Origin: Aotearoamyces nothofagi
Lineage: Eukaryota; Ascomycota; Leotiomycetes; Leotiales; Tympanidaceae
Assembly (NCBI GenBank): GCA_015345905.1
Contig: JADDTR010000027.1
Span: 1,417-65,416 of the forward strand
Direction: 5' to 3'
DNA length: 64,000 bases
Below are positions 1 to 9,614 of the stretch, piece after piece. Below the pieces are notes generated by a model. That model made no database searches, was not told where the DNA came from, and worked only from the letters and a program-made list of their open reading frames with translations. The first letter of the stretch is position 1. Each line of letters opens with the position of its first letter. Both the position numbers and the translations under genes were made by a program.

Positions 1-661
1 AGATCGGAATTCCAATGATGAAAAGGAGAGTGTTGAAGGCAGGTAGGAATGGTCAAGATGAACGGCAAGGAGAGCGGGCGAGGAAGAGAACTTAAGGGCA
101 AGAATTGCAGTAGAGAGGAGAATCAGGAGTGCATTGCAAGGCAGAATTCCAACTCTACCTCTGCAATAGCATTGATACACAACACCAGGATAGTGAGTCT
201 AGGAGCCCATCCTGATACCAGGAGCCCATCACGGCCCCCGGGAGCCAATTCTGGCTCCCCTGAATCCTTCTCGCCAGGAGTTGACACTCTCAACTGTAGC
301 GCGACCGGGGATGACTACATCCTAGGCAAGAGGGGTGAGCAGAGGTGAGGTGGTGGAGTGCGCACAAGAAGGCCGGTGAGGATGGGTGAGGTTGAGGTGA
401 AGCGAGGGTGAGCAGAGCGGCGAGGGGTCACGTGTGCGGTGGCTTGCCGCGCACGCAAAGGGAGGTGAGGATTGGCGCGAAATAACATCTACACTATGAC
501 ATGGCGAGATAAATAAGGTAGGCATTTAAAATTTCTTGAAAAGTGGTATCCTCATAAAGCTTATAAAACCAATTCTAGCTTTCTAATCGCAGCCTGGTAT
601 GAATGCTATCGCCATGCAGTTGACTATCTAAACAATGCAAATCCCAACGTAATGAATGCAG
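1..661. other. Intergenic, no gene recognised
   Basis: I find no open frame here that resembles a protein family. The short open frames have non-ATG starts or look random. A small local duplication of the words 'aggagcccatc' occurs near 201-230. The right end is the 3' flank of the rhomboid gene. Confidence 0.5.
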
Positions 662-2340
662 CTACAACGCAGTCCATAGCTTCGCCACGTGATTAAAGTC
701 GTCAAAAACATCCCTTCTTTTCGATGTGGTGTTTGTGATATCCAAATTTCCAAGATCGCACCATCCATTGACAGGCTACAATATAGTCAGAATAAGACAG
801 AGGGTGGCTTGAGATGAGATAACTTACTAGACAGCTTAAATACTTGCACCAGCTGCAAGTTTTGCGGTATACGTAGAAGTTTTTGAGCAAAAGGATGAAC
901 ACAATAACCACAGCTATTAAAGCTCCAACTCGAATTAGCCACCATACCCACCAAGCTGGCTTTCTGCCCTTGAAGAAGCCAATTGGAGACTTGACGAAGC
1001 CTGTGATTCCAGAATCCTTTATATCGCCATCACTGGCTTTGATTTGGTTGACAGGGGTATAGGGTGGTTCATCAGCCTGTATTTTTTTCCTTAGGGCCGC
1101 AGGAGAGTGCAAAATAGAGATGCCAAGCACTAAGCCCATCAAGAAGCCTCCAATATGGGAGAAATTATCCAATCCAGGTAACAAGCCTAGAACAAAAGAT
1201 ATGACAACGTCAAGAAGAATGAATGCGAGGTCTCTCTTTGGGTTAGGCCGCTCCTTCCATGTGTACAATAAGTCGAGTAAGGTCAGGGCAATGATTCCAA
1301 ACAAAGATCCAGATGCACCAGTAGAGGAAATACCAGTAGCTGCAAAGTTGCCACCCAGTACGAATCCAAAAATGCCACTAGAAATGTAAACGAGAAAGAA
1401 GCGAATGGGCCCTATGGCTCTTTCCATATCTCGTCCTAGCGTGACTTGTAATAACATATTGAATCCGATATGTATGATGCCTGCATGCATAAACATTGGC
1501 AGTATGAAGCGAAACCATTGATTCGGTGACTTGCCATTTGCATTTAGCGGATCGGGCACACCATTGAAACCGCATAGTTCTGATAACGTGCAATCGTTGC
1601 TTGAGTCTGTAGTATCACTGGTAGTTGTATTGGGACATGGCCATTGGATTGTGACAGTGGAATCTTGAATACCCGTAACGTTGTGCATACAAGGCATATA
1701 CCGAGATCCCATATTGATAAGGACATAGGGAGAAGGCCCGATCATAGGGTTGAATGAGGGTTTTATCTCAATGGGTGAGCCAGTCAAGGTGGCTGGGAAG
1801 ACTGTCAGCTAAAGAGATCACCCTTCGGAGTAGAATATACTTACAGTTCTTTACAATCTCAGCGATGAAGACGGCTACTTGAATGATGGTCAGGCCATAC
1901 ACAACCCATGGTATCCTGCCCTTGCCTTTAAACCTGCTTAATCCAAGCCGATTCTTCTTCCTCCCATCCTCCAGTTCAGGAGGTACTCCGGACTCTCCGA
2001 CATCGTAGACATGATCTGTAGCCCCATTAAGTTTGCGGTTCTGTTCGCGTAAAGGAATGTCGTCTCGAAAATCGTTGGTAGAACCTTCCGCTCTTCCTCC
2101 ACCTCCTTGCCCGTAATATGTAGAGTCCTGACCGAAGCTGTGCTGACTATCCTGTGGTCGTGCAGGGTATACATGGTCGTCAAAGGGTGTTCCAAACGGC
2201 GAAACGGCAGGTTTTGGGGTTGGAGTGCTAAGTGTAGAGTACGATGGCACTTGCGGAAGGTCTGATTCAGTACTGTAGTTATGGTAGGGTTGATTTTGCT
2301 GCCGGAAAGATGAATTGCTATAGTAGTCGTTTGCTGCCAT
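662..2340 (-). CDS. Rhomboid family intramembrane serine protease
   Basis: Predicted intramembrane serine protease that cleaves transmembrane substrates. Three exons: 2340-1845, 1792-828 and 775-662, giving about 524 residues. The start is the ATG at 2340, beginning MAANDYY. Residues 1-150 are a polar, Gln/Ser/Pro-rich cytosolic tail, followed by a first membrane segment (VVYGLTIIQVAVFIAEIV). The core carries GASGSLFG with the catalytic Ser near residue 325, and HIGGFLMG with the catalytic His near residue 377. A further membrane segment lies near 433-455. The C-terminus has a Cys/Trp-rich stretch (KTCSWCKYLSCL) spliced to PVNGWCDLGNLD, which matches fungal family members and supports the last intron. 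Both catalytic residues are present, so it looks active. Which compartment it works in cannot be read from the sequence; the long N-terminal tail argues for the secretory pathway rather than the mitochondrial Pcp1 type. Confidence 0.9.
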
Positions 2341-3286
2341 TACGATGGCTCTCTGGTGCACAAGGGCAGGGTATATAGCGAGCGCGTGTGAAAGCCGAGG
2401 ATGCTGTACAATGGACAATTTCTTAACTTTTTGTAGTGGGCCAAGCGACTTTGTGAGGCGAGAGCAGTAATGACAGTTGGCTTGTTTGTGGCTTGTTGCT
2501 GTTAATACCTCTGTTGAAAGAGTGAATTTTGAGGCTCATACAGCTGGCAGTCGTAAGCCTATATTCCTGTGCCAGGCTGTGTTGTGGAGCTGTGGAGCGG
2601 TTGACGCTGTCTTTTCGGATTTCGTCGCTGCGCCGCACCTACACCTAAATGATCCTAGTTTCTGTTTTTAGATGCAGGGTTGTGAAACGCGAAAAGATCC
2701 TCAACCAACGTCAATGAGTTTCAGAGTTTCAGAGTCTGAGAGTCTAAAGGCATGAGTAAATATGTATAATATAGAAACTCGGGCACCGTAATCTTTAATA
2801 AAGTAGCTAGATAAGATGCGCAAATTCCATGATGTAGGAAGTCCGAAGAAATCATACCCCTTCGTAGAAAGAACGCGTCAATAATGCTCCGCGGGAATCT
2901 CGAATTCATCACGTGGCACATTTTCCCGGGCAGCACTAGTTGGAAATGATGCATAAACCAGCAGCTCATGAAGTTTCGTGATCGGTGATAATGGCTCTTT
3001 TTATAATACTGTATCACACAGCTAGCCGCTTCATTTGGCATAATCACCTATGCGGAGATACGTCCAAAATAATGGATCCTACCTATTGGAGCACTTAGAG
3101 AACCTAGGTAGTCTAAAGTGGCTTTGCCTTAGGCTGTTAAATGCGGACAAAATCACGCTAGTCGCGTCCACCTGGTTTCTAGCATATGACGCGACTTGGG
3201 CCAACGAGATATTGATTAACAATGCCTACGAGCCTTTGAGCGTTCGCAAAGTCTCATACCTCGGCCACTGACTGGGTTCATCTATA
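2341..3286. other. Divergent intergenic region (rhomboid / POL3)
   Basis: Shared upstream region of two divergently transcribed genes. Nothing coding is supported. The POL3-proximal end holds an inverted pair of ACGCGA sites, listed separately. Confidence 0.5.
3160..3196. promoter_or_regulatory. Inverted pair of MBF-like ACGCGA sites upstream of POL3
   Basis: AGTCGCGTC at 3160-3168 and its exact reverse complement GACGCGACT at 3188-3196 lie about 90-125 bp before the polymerase delta ATG. The core ACGCGA resembles the MluI cell-cycle box bound by MBF in yeasts, which drives S-phase genes including replication polymerases. Binding is inferred from the motif and the identity of the gene. Confidence 0.45.
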
Positions 3287-6200
3287 ATGGCTGCAACAGT
3301 ACTTCCGCAGAAGCGGATCTTTGGTGAAGCTTCAAGTGCTCGACGCAATATCGATTCTTCCCCAGCATCAACCAAGAAACGGAAGCTTGAGCCAGTGTCG
3401 TCGCCCGTGGCGCGATTTAAATCGTCGCAAAATGGAATGAAGGGAAAACTTGGCTCGAGCCAGCCCAAGAGCCAGTTTGAAACCGAAGTCTTGGAAAAGT
3501 TAACGCAGGATATGAGTGGATTGAAGAAGAATAATTCCGAGAAAGATCAACAATGGGATAGGCCAAGCTTAGCAGACTTCAATGCACAGTCAGATAATTT
3601 GTGCTTCCAGCAGATTGATGCAGAAGAAGGTACGCTTCACGGGGGACGGGCAACAGTCAAGCTCTTTGGAGTCACAGAGGTGTGTACCATCACCACCCCA
3701 CGCTTCTTCAAATGTGTACTTACAAGTCATTTAGACGGGCCATTCTGTAATGCTTCACGTTACAGATTTCCTTCACTATCTTTACGTTGCGGCGCCTGTA
3801 TCCTTCGGGAGGAACGATTGCGAAGGATTCAAAGCATTCCTCGAGGCCCAAATAGCTCAACACCAACCGGCGATACATTCAGTACAGATGGTGCTCCGGG
3901 AGAACCTTTATGGATTTCAAGGCAACCAACAGAGCCCCTATCTCAAGATCACAGTCACAGATCCAAAATTCATTAATAAAGTGCGTACGACGATCGAGGG
4001 TGGCGATGCGAATTGGAAGCAGATGTGGAAAGGGTTTGATGCGGGTATTTTGACCTTTGATAGCATTCAATATGTCTTGCGTTTTATGATTGATACAAAG
4101 GTCACTATGCTACCTCCAATTTTTTGCCACTATATTTACTCTCTTTAGATCTCGGGTATGTCCTGGGTTGAAGCTCCTGCCAAATCCTACAGACTCATCT
4201 CAGACAACGAGCGTCAATCGAACTGTCAAATCGAAGCGGAAATTGGGTACCGAGATCTGATAGCTCATAAGCCAGAAGGAGATTGGGCAAAAATGGCTCC
4301 TTTGCGAATATTGTCATTTGATATTGAATGTGCTGGTCGAAAGGGCATTTTCCCAGAGGCAAACCAAGATCCAGTTATCCAAATCGCAAATGTCGTCACA
4401 AGATATGGCGAAAAGACTCCATTTGTTCGAAATGTCTTCTGTTTAGATACCACAAGTCTCATCGTAAACACCCAGATATTCGAATACGAGCGGGAGGAGA
4501 AAATGCTCATAGAATGGCGGAATTTCCTTGAGAAAGTTGACCCAGATATCATAATCGGGTACAACATTTCCAATTTTGACTTTCCTTATCTTCTAGATCG
4601 TGCAAAGCACCTAAAAGTCGCTGGCTTTGACTACTGGTCCCGTCTTCACAGTGTAAAATCTGTGGCGAAGGAGGCGAATTTTTCTAGTAAGCAGATGGGA
4701 AATCGAGATACCAAAGCAACGAACACAAATGGGCGGCTACAGCTAGATCTTCTACAATTGATCCAACGAGATCACCAGCTTAGAAGCTATACCCTAAACT
4801 CGGTGTGTGCTCAGTTTCTAAACGAACAAAAAGAAGATGTCCACTACACAATGATTACCGAACTCTTTAACGGAACTCCAGAGTCACGACGAAGATTAGC
4901 AGTGTACTGTCTAAAGGATGCGTATCTACCACAGAGATTGATGGATAAGTTGTCTTGCCTTGAGAACTACACAGAAATGGCGAGAGTCACAGGAGTACCT
5001 TTCAGCTATCTTCTCTCGCGTGGGCAGCAGGTCAAATTCGTCAGCCAGCTGTTCAGAAAGGCACTCGAGCAGAAGCTGGTCATTCCAAACCTCCGATCTG
5101 ATGCATCTGATGAGCAGTATGTAGGTGCCACAGTCATTGAGCCAACGAGAGGTTACTATAAGGTGCCCATTGCAACTCTCGATTTCGCCTCTTTATATCC
5201 CAGCATCATTCAAGCCCATAACCTCTGTTATACTACGCTGCTCAACAAGACTAGCATTGATCGTTTGGGACTGAAGAAGGACGAAGACTATATTGTCACA
5301 CCAAACGGTGATATGTTCTGTACAGCCAAACTCCGGAAGGGTCTACTTGCACAGATTTTTGAAGAACTTCTCTCTGCTAGAAAACAAGCCAAGAGAGAAC
5401 TGGCCGTTGAGACAGATCCATTCAAGAAAGCTGTATTGAATGGTCGACAACTAGCTTTGAAGGTTAGTGCTAACAGTGTTTATGGTCTGACTGGTGCAAC
5501 CGTTGGAAAACTACCTTGCTTGGCTATCGCTAGTAGTACTACAAGTTATGGAAGACAAATGATTGAGAAGACAAAGGAGGAAGTCGAGGCAAAGTACACA
5601 ATTGCAAACGGTTACTCTCATGATGCTCAGGTTATCTATGGTGATACGGATTCCGTAATGGTGAAGTTTGGCACGAAAGATTTAGCAGAGTGCATGAGGC
5701 TTGGCGAGGAAGCCGCACAATACGTCTCATCCAAGTTCATCAAACCCATAAAATTGGAGTTTGAGAAGGTCTACTTCCCCTATCTCCTAATCAACAAAAA
5801 GCGATATGCCGGATTGTATTGGACGAACCCAGAAAAGTACGACAAAATGGACACCAAAGGTATTGAAACTGTTCGAAGAGACAATTGCCGTTTAGTGCAG
5901 AACGTCATTGAGACTGTGCTAAGGATGATCTTGATCGATCAGGACGTTCAAGGAGCTCAAGAGTAAGCATAATCCCGACTGTTAAAATACTGAAACTAAT
6001 ATGCCACACAGCTATGTCAAAGATACCATTTCGGATCTTCTACAGAACAAGATTGATATGGCCAAGCTTGTGATAACAAAGGCCTTATCGAAAGCAGATT
6101 ATACAGCAAAGCAAGCACACGTCGAGCTCGCGGAACGCATGAGGAAGCGTGATGCCGGATCAGCGCCCACATTGGGAGACAGAGTGGCCTATGTGATTAT

Positions 6201-6750
6201 CAAAGGTTCCGCAGGTGCAAAAAACTTTGAACGGTCAGAAGATCCAATCTATGTTCTTGAGAATAACGTGCCTATCGATACGAAATACTATCTCGACAAT
6301 CAACTGGCTAAGCCACTTGGTCGTATTTTCGAACCCATACTAGGCGAGACTAAAGCAAAATCATTGCTCACAGGAGACCATACACGCTCCGTCTCTGTAG
6401 CAGCACCATCAGTTGGCGGCCTTATGAAGTTTGCTAAAAAGACACAGACTTGCATGGGCTGTAAGAAGCCCTTAGTTGGAAAAGAAGAAAGTGGCGGAGC
6501 CGTCTGTTCAAACTGTGCACCACGTGTGGGCGAGCTTTATCAAAAAACCCTAAATAAAGTCTCGGACCTAGAAGTTCGATTTGGCAGATTATGGACCCAG
6601 TGCCAAAGATGCCAAGGAAGTATGCACTGCGAGGTTATTTGTAGCAGCAAGGATTGTCCAATTTTCTATATGCGGATGAAGGCAAAGAAGGATGTGGAAG
6701 ACGCAGGAAAGGAACTTGTGAGATTCGATCATGATGCTGCAGCGTGGTAA
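3287..6750 (+). CDS. POL3: DNA polymerase delta catalytic subunit
   Basis: Catalytic subunit of the lagging-strand replicative DNA polymerase; nuclear. Four exons: 3287-3679, 3735-4100, 4149-5962 and 6012-6750, about 1103 residues, the usual family length. The N-terminus has basic, NLS-like stretches. The 3'-5' exonuclease is intact: ExoI FDIEC, Exo[13 protein letters not shown], Exo[12 protein letters not shown]. Family B polymerase motifs are intact: A ([10 protein letters not shown]), B (KVSANSVYG) and C (YGDTDSVMV). The C-terminus carries two four-cysteine modules, CysA (CMGCKKP..CSNC) and CysB (CQRC..CSSKDC). In the family CysB carries an Fe-S cluster and CysA binds PCNA and zinc. The second intron has an unusual donor, GTCACT, but the phase and the conserved DTK/ISGMSW junction support it. 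All key acidic residues are present. Confidence 0.97.
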
Positions 6751-7350
6751 GGGGATCTTGTAAGAAATGGCGTTTATGGGCATATACTATACTATATAGG
6801 TGTTAAAGCCGGCGCTCTCTGTTATTTGAAATGAAAAACGATATCCGTTCTTTGCGCTCATAATTAGTACCACCTCCCTCGTTTGCACTAAACTTGTCAT
6901 TGCTGTTATCATCATGATTGTAGTCGTTATAACTTATATGTGAAAAGGAGAACATAGAATCTGAATTAGAAAAATTGGTAGAAATGATTTTGGTCTGACG
7001 GCAAATTCGAAGAACATTTATATTGAATAAAATAGTTGTTGTCATTATTAGACTAACAATCTGTTTCATAGAGATACCCAGGTAAACTAGCAAAATTTCG
7101 GCTTTGGGGTATCCTCTCCTTTGTTATTATCAGGATAGTCTCGGTGGGATTCGAGTTCACAATCTGAACAAGACTCCTAATCAAAGGGCCCTTTGATAGA
7201 TCGCGAAATCCAGCTGAACAATTGAGACTGAGATGAGAAACAAAGAAACAAATTGTGATTTATAATGCTGGAGAAGTGCAAAACCAAGATGATATCCCTC
7301 CCAATTCGTCCGAAATTCTTAGGCTAACAATACACAGATATCCATCCGGC
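6751..7350. other. Intergenic, AT-rich, with a tRNA-like relic
   Basis: AT-rich spacer between POL3 and the RING gene. No coding sequence is supported. A short cloverleaf-like inverted-repeat structure at 7137-7229 is reported separately. Confidence 0.45.
7137..7229 (-). pseudogene. Possible tRNA-derived relic
   Basis: Read on the minus strand, this 93-nt segment is closed by a 6-bp terminal stem (AGTCTC at 7137-7142 with GAGACT at 7224-7229). It contains an A-box-like word (TTCAGCTGG) near its 5' end and a B-box-like word (CTCGAATCC) near its 3' end. Two internal hairpins are visible: GTTCA-CAATC-TGAAC, and the 18-bp palindrome at 7180-7197. The D and T stems do not pair properly and the anticodon arm has no seven-base loop, so this is not a working tRNA as it stands. 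A decayed tRNA or tRNA-derived SINE fragment is the best guess; chance is possible. Confidence 0.25.
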
Positions 7351-7977
7351 ATGTCAACATCTCATGGCCATATTACTATGGACCAGCCTAGTAATATCGA
7401 CAATTCTACCAGTGCAAGGAATTCACCCTTCGCGACCCGACTCCAACGTCAATTTGAAGCTAACAAAACTCTTATTCCTGCGAATACTGAGGACTGTTCG
7501 ATCTGTATGGGGCCATACAGCGAGCCTGGCACAGACCATGTGAAGGCCATGACGATATGCGGGCACTTTTTTGGCCTCGGCTGCATAAATGCTTGGATAC
7601 GCTCCGCTGCCGAAAATTGTCCTATGTGCAGACGTGATCTTACCTACGAGGATTGCGGGCATTATATCCTAGCCCGGGAACACGCTCCTCCGGCGGCAAC
7701 TGTATCGGAGAGTCCTTCTCTTTGCCTCGACTGCGAGATCAATTTAGGGGGTTCAACTGCTGCCGCTGAGGTAATGTTCGAGGAGAGAGCTAGAGAGAGG
7801 TATATAAATCGAATTTACCAGGCGGAGAGAAGAGTTGACGTTACTGGCTCCCCTACGTCAGTTAATTTGTGGAGAGAGCTGCTGCAGGATTGTGAGGAAA
7901 AGCTCGAGGTTTTGAGGGCGGCCGCTATATTAGAAGGATTTAGTTCTTCGACACAGCGTATTCACACGTGGGCGTAA
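7351..7977 (+). CDS. Small RING-finger protein, probable E3 ligase
   Basis: Single exon of about 208 residues from the first in-frame ATG at 7351 (MSTSHGHITM). The frame is open further upstream but has no ATG, so a spliced 5' exon is possible. The RING core begins with CSICMG near residue 50, continues with CGHFFGLGCINAW and ends with CPMCRRDL. In a standard RING the histidine of CGH is followed three residues later by a His or Cys zinc ligand; here that position is Gly (HFFG). One zinc ligand therefore seems replaced, or another residue takes its place. The C-terminal half is predicted helical and charged, with no recognised domain. Ubiquitin transfer is inferred from the RING alone; the substrate is unknown. 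Confidence 0.7.
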   Translation: MSTSHGHITMDQPSNIDNSTSARNSPFATRLQRQFEANKTLIPANTEDCSICMGPYSEPGTDHVKAMTICGHFFGLGCINAWIRSAAENCPMCRRDLTYEDCGHYILAREHAPPAATVSESPSLCLDCEINLGGSTAAAEVMFEERARERYINRIYQAERRVDVTGSPTSVNLWRELLQDCEEKLEVLRAAAILEGFSSSTQRIHTWA

Positions 7978-8299
7978 GGAAGATGCTAGATTATTGAGAA
8001 TGACGTCGAATGCAGGTTCATTTAGGCCTTGTTCCTGTTGATAGTCTGAGTAGGCATCTTTTCAGTAAAGATATAATGGACCTGTTATTTTTTGTTTAGT
8101 AATCTTTGAATTCTCCCAGCAGTGTAATCTGAGACCAAAGAGTGACTGTGTAAGCCAAGCCATAGGGATATATTTAACCCGCCCGTGTGGAGGTGAATTC
8201 GTGAAAACACCTCCCGAAGTAATGTTGCATGCATCTTGCATGGGTTATACGGCCGGACGATTCGTCCAAGAGGATGATCGAAACTGAGGCATTTTTGTA
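7978..8299. other. Convergent 3' intergenic region
   Basis: Short AT-rich spacer between the convergent 3' ends of the RING gene and ureD. I see no gene or clear signal in it. Confidence 0.5.
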
Positions 8300-9286
8300 T
8301 CACCGTATACACATTGTCGCATCGACCCCAAACACGTGCTCTATTGAACCCTCTTCCTGAATCATACTTCTAATCCATGTGCGTCCACCTTCGACGGTTC
8401 GAGCTCCGAATTTCACCACAGTACAGCCTCTGACCTTCGCTGCAGACCAGAGAACGCCATCCTCCTTTTCCTGATTTAGACGGCTAGATCTCCAGCTAGC
8501 TTCCCGAGATAACTTAACTTCTCCATCCTTCTCGACCGCCTCATCTGATCTGAAGTCTCGGGCTCCAATCCGAGGCAATGCTGCGAACTCTTTCATAATG
8601 AAATCCGCTAGTGCATCCATAAGTGGACCTTTGAGGATTAGACTTCCGAAAAGAGAGATTCCATGCATCTTCTTCTGCAACGACACACCATCACGTGACG
8701 TATCCCCTTCGAGTAACACATTGTCTCTCAAAAACAATCTCTTCTGCTTGCCCGTATCTCTTGCACCCCAGATTTCATTCCGGCTCTTGCAAGCATCAAG
8801 ATCCCAATTTTCTCCCCTTGCAGAACGACCATTTGAGACCCAGTCCAATACACAAAGAGACGCTCCTTCTACTAAGGTAAATGACTGGTACTGCTCATAC
8901 ACACTGCCTTGAAAAGGCTGGATGGGATCTGGAAGTAGGCATAGTGCTGCTCCAGCCTGAATCATCACATCGAGATTTTGCCGCGTCACAATTTCACGTG
9001 TTCCAGACTTGAAGATCTTCGTATATCCTTGGGTAGCGATGCTGAGCTTTGCCCCGGGCTGGACCTTGATCTGCAAGTTTACTTGATCCCCTCCCACGAG
9101 GCCACCGCCATAGGTCAAGAGGAAGACAAGAACACTCTTCTGTGATGCAGAAGGGGACGGGGATATAAGTTTTAGAGGATATTGATAAGTGATTGTGGAA
9201 AGTCCTGAGATACCATGCGGCAGCAATTGAACCACAAGTCTGCCTTCTCCTGGCACGGACGTTGAGGCGGGGAAAGGAGAAACCAT
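8300..9286 (-). CDS. ureD: Urease accessory protein UreD (UreH)
   Basis: Chaperone that, with UreF and UreG, inserts nickel into apo-urease in the cytosol. Intronless, about 328 residues from the ATG at 9286. Family features are clear: an N-terminal beta-rich start (GRLVVQLLPHG), the hallmark LLTYGGGLVGGDQVNL, AKLSIATQGYTKIFKS, a segment with LLPDPIQPFQGSVYEQ, and a basic segment with SNGRSARGENWDLDA. The C-terminal third has a charged insert (around residues 245-280, rich in Glu, Lys and Arg) that lengthens it relative to bacterial UreD. No other urease gene lies nearby, as is usual in fungi where these genes are scattered. It is divergent from the cohesin gene, with 328 bp between the two starts. 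Confidence 0.93.
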   Translation of the reverse strand: MVSPFPASTSVPGEGRLVVQLLPHGISGLSTITYQYPLKLISPSPSASQKSVLVFLLTYGGGLVGGDQVNLQIKVQPGAKLSIATQGYTKIFKSGTREIVTRQNLDVMIQAGAALCLLPDPIQPFQGSVYEQYQSFTLVEGASLCVLDWVSNGRSARGENWDLDACKSRNEIWGARDTGKQKRLFLRDNVLLEGDTSRDGVSLQKKMHGISLFGSLILKGPLMDALADFIMKEFAALPRIGARDFRSDEAVEKDGEVKLSREASWRSSRLNQEKEDGVLWSAAKVRGCTVVKFGARTVEGGRTWIRSMIQEEGSIEHVFGVDATMCIR

Positions 9287-9614
9287 ATCCTCACTAATGC
9301 TTGTACGTGATGAGATATCTGAGCTTCCAAGAATACACTTAGAATAGGCAGATAGACTGACTATGGTTTAGAAGATCATCACAACGCCAGACTAGTATAG
9401 GCGGAATGCTCTCGTTGACTTCTCTTAAGATTTGACCGTTGAGATCATTTACTCCTCAGGCAACGACACTAGTCCATAATTAGTGCTACACGTCTCCTGC
9501 CCGCATCGCGAGACTCGTCAATTCGCGATACTCATTTTCAACGTGTAGGTTTAACGCGCCATTACATCCTCCACGTTCGCGCCGTGATCTTAGAACTTTC
9601 CGACCCCACTATCA
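9287..9614. promoter_or_regulatory. Divergent promoter region (ureD / SCC3)
   Basis: Shared 328-bp upstream region. AACGCGCC at 9554-9561 and TTCGCGCC at 9577-9584 lie within 65 bp of the cohesin start and resemble MBF/E2F-type sites. This fits a gene expressed around S phase, but regulation is inferred from the motif only. Confidence 0.35.

Noticed and set aside
49-348. 99-codon open frame at the left edge
   Set aside because: It starts at a non-ATG codon, has polar random-looking text and overlaps repeated words.
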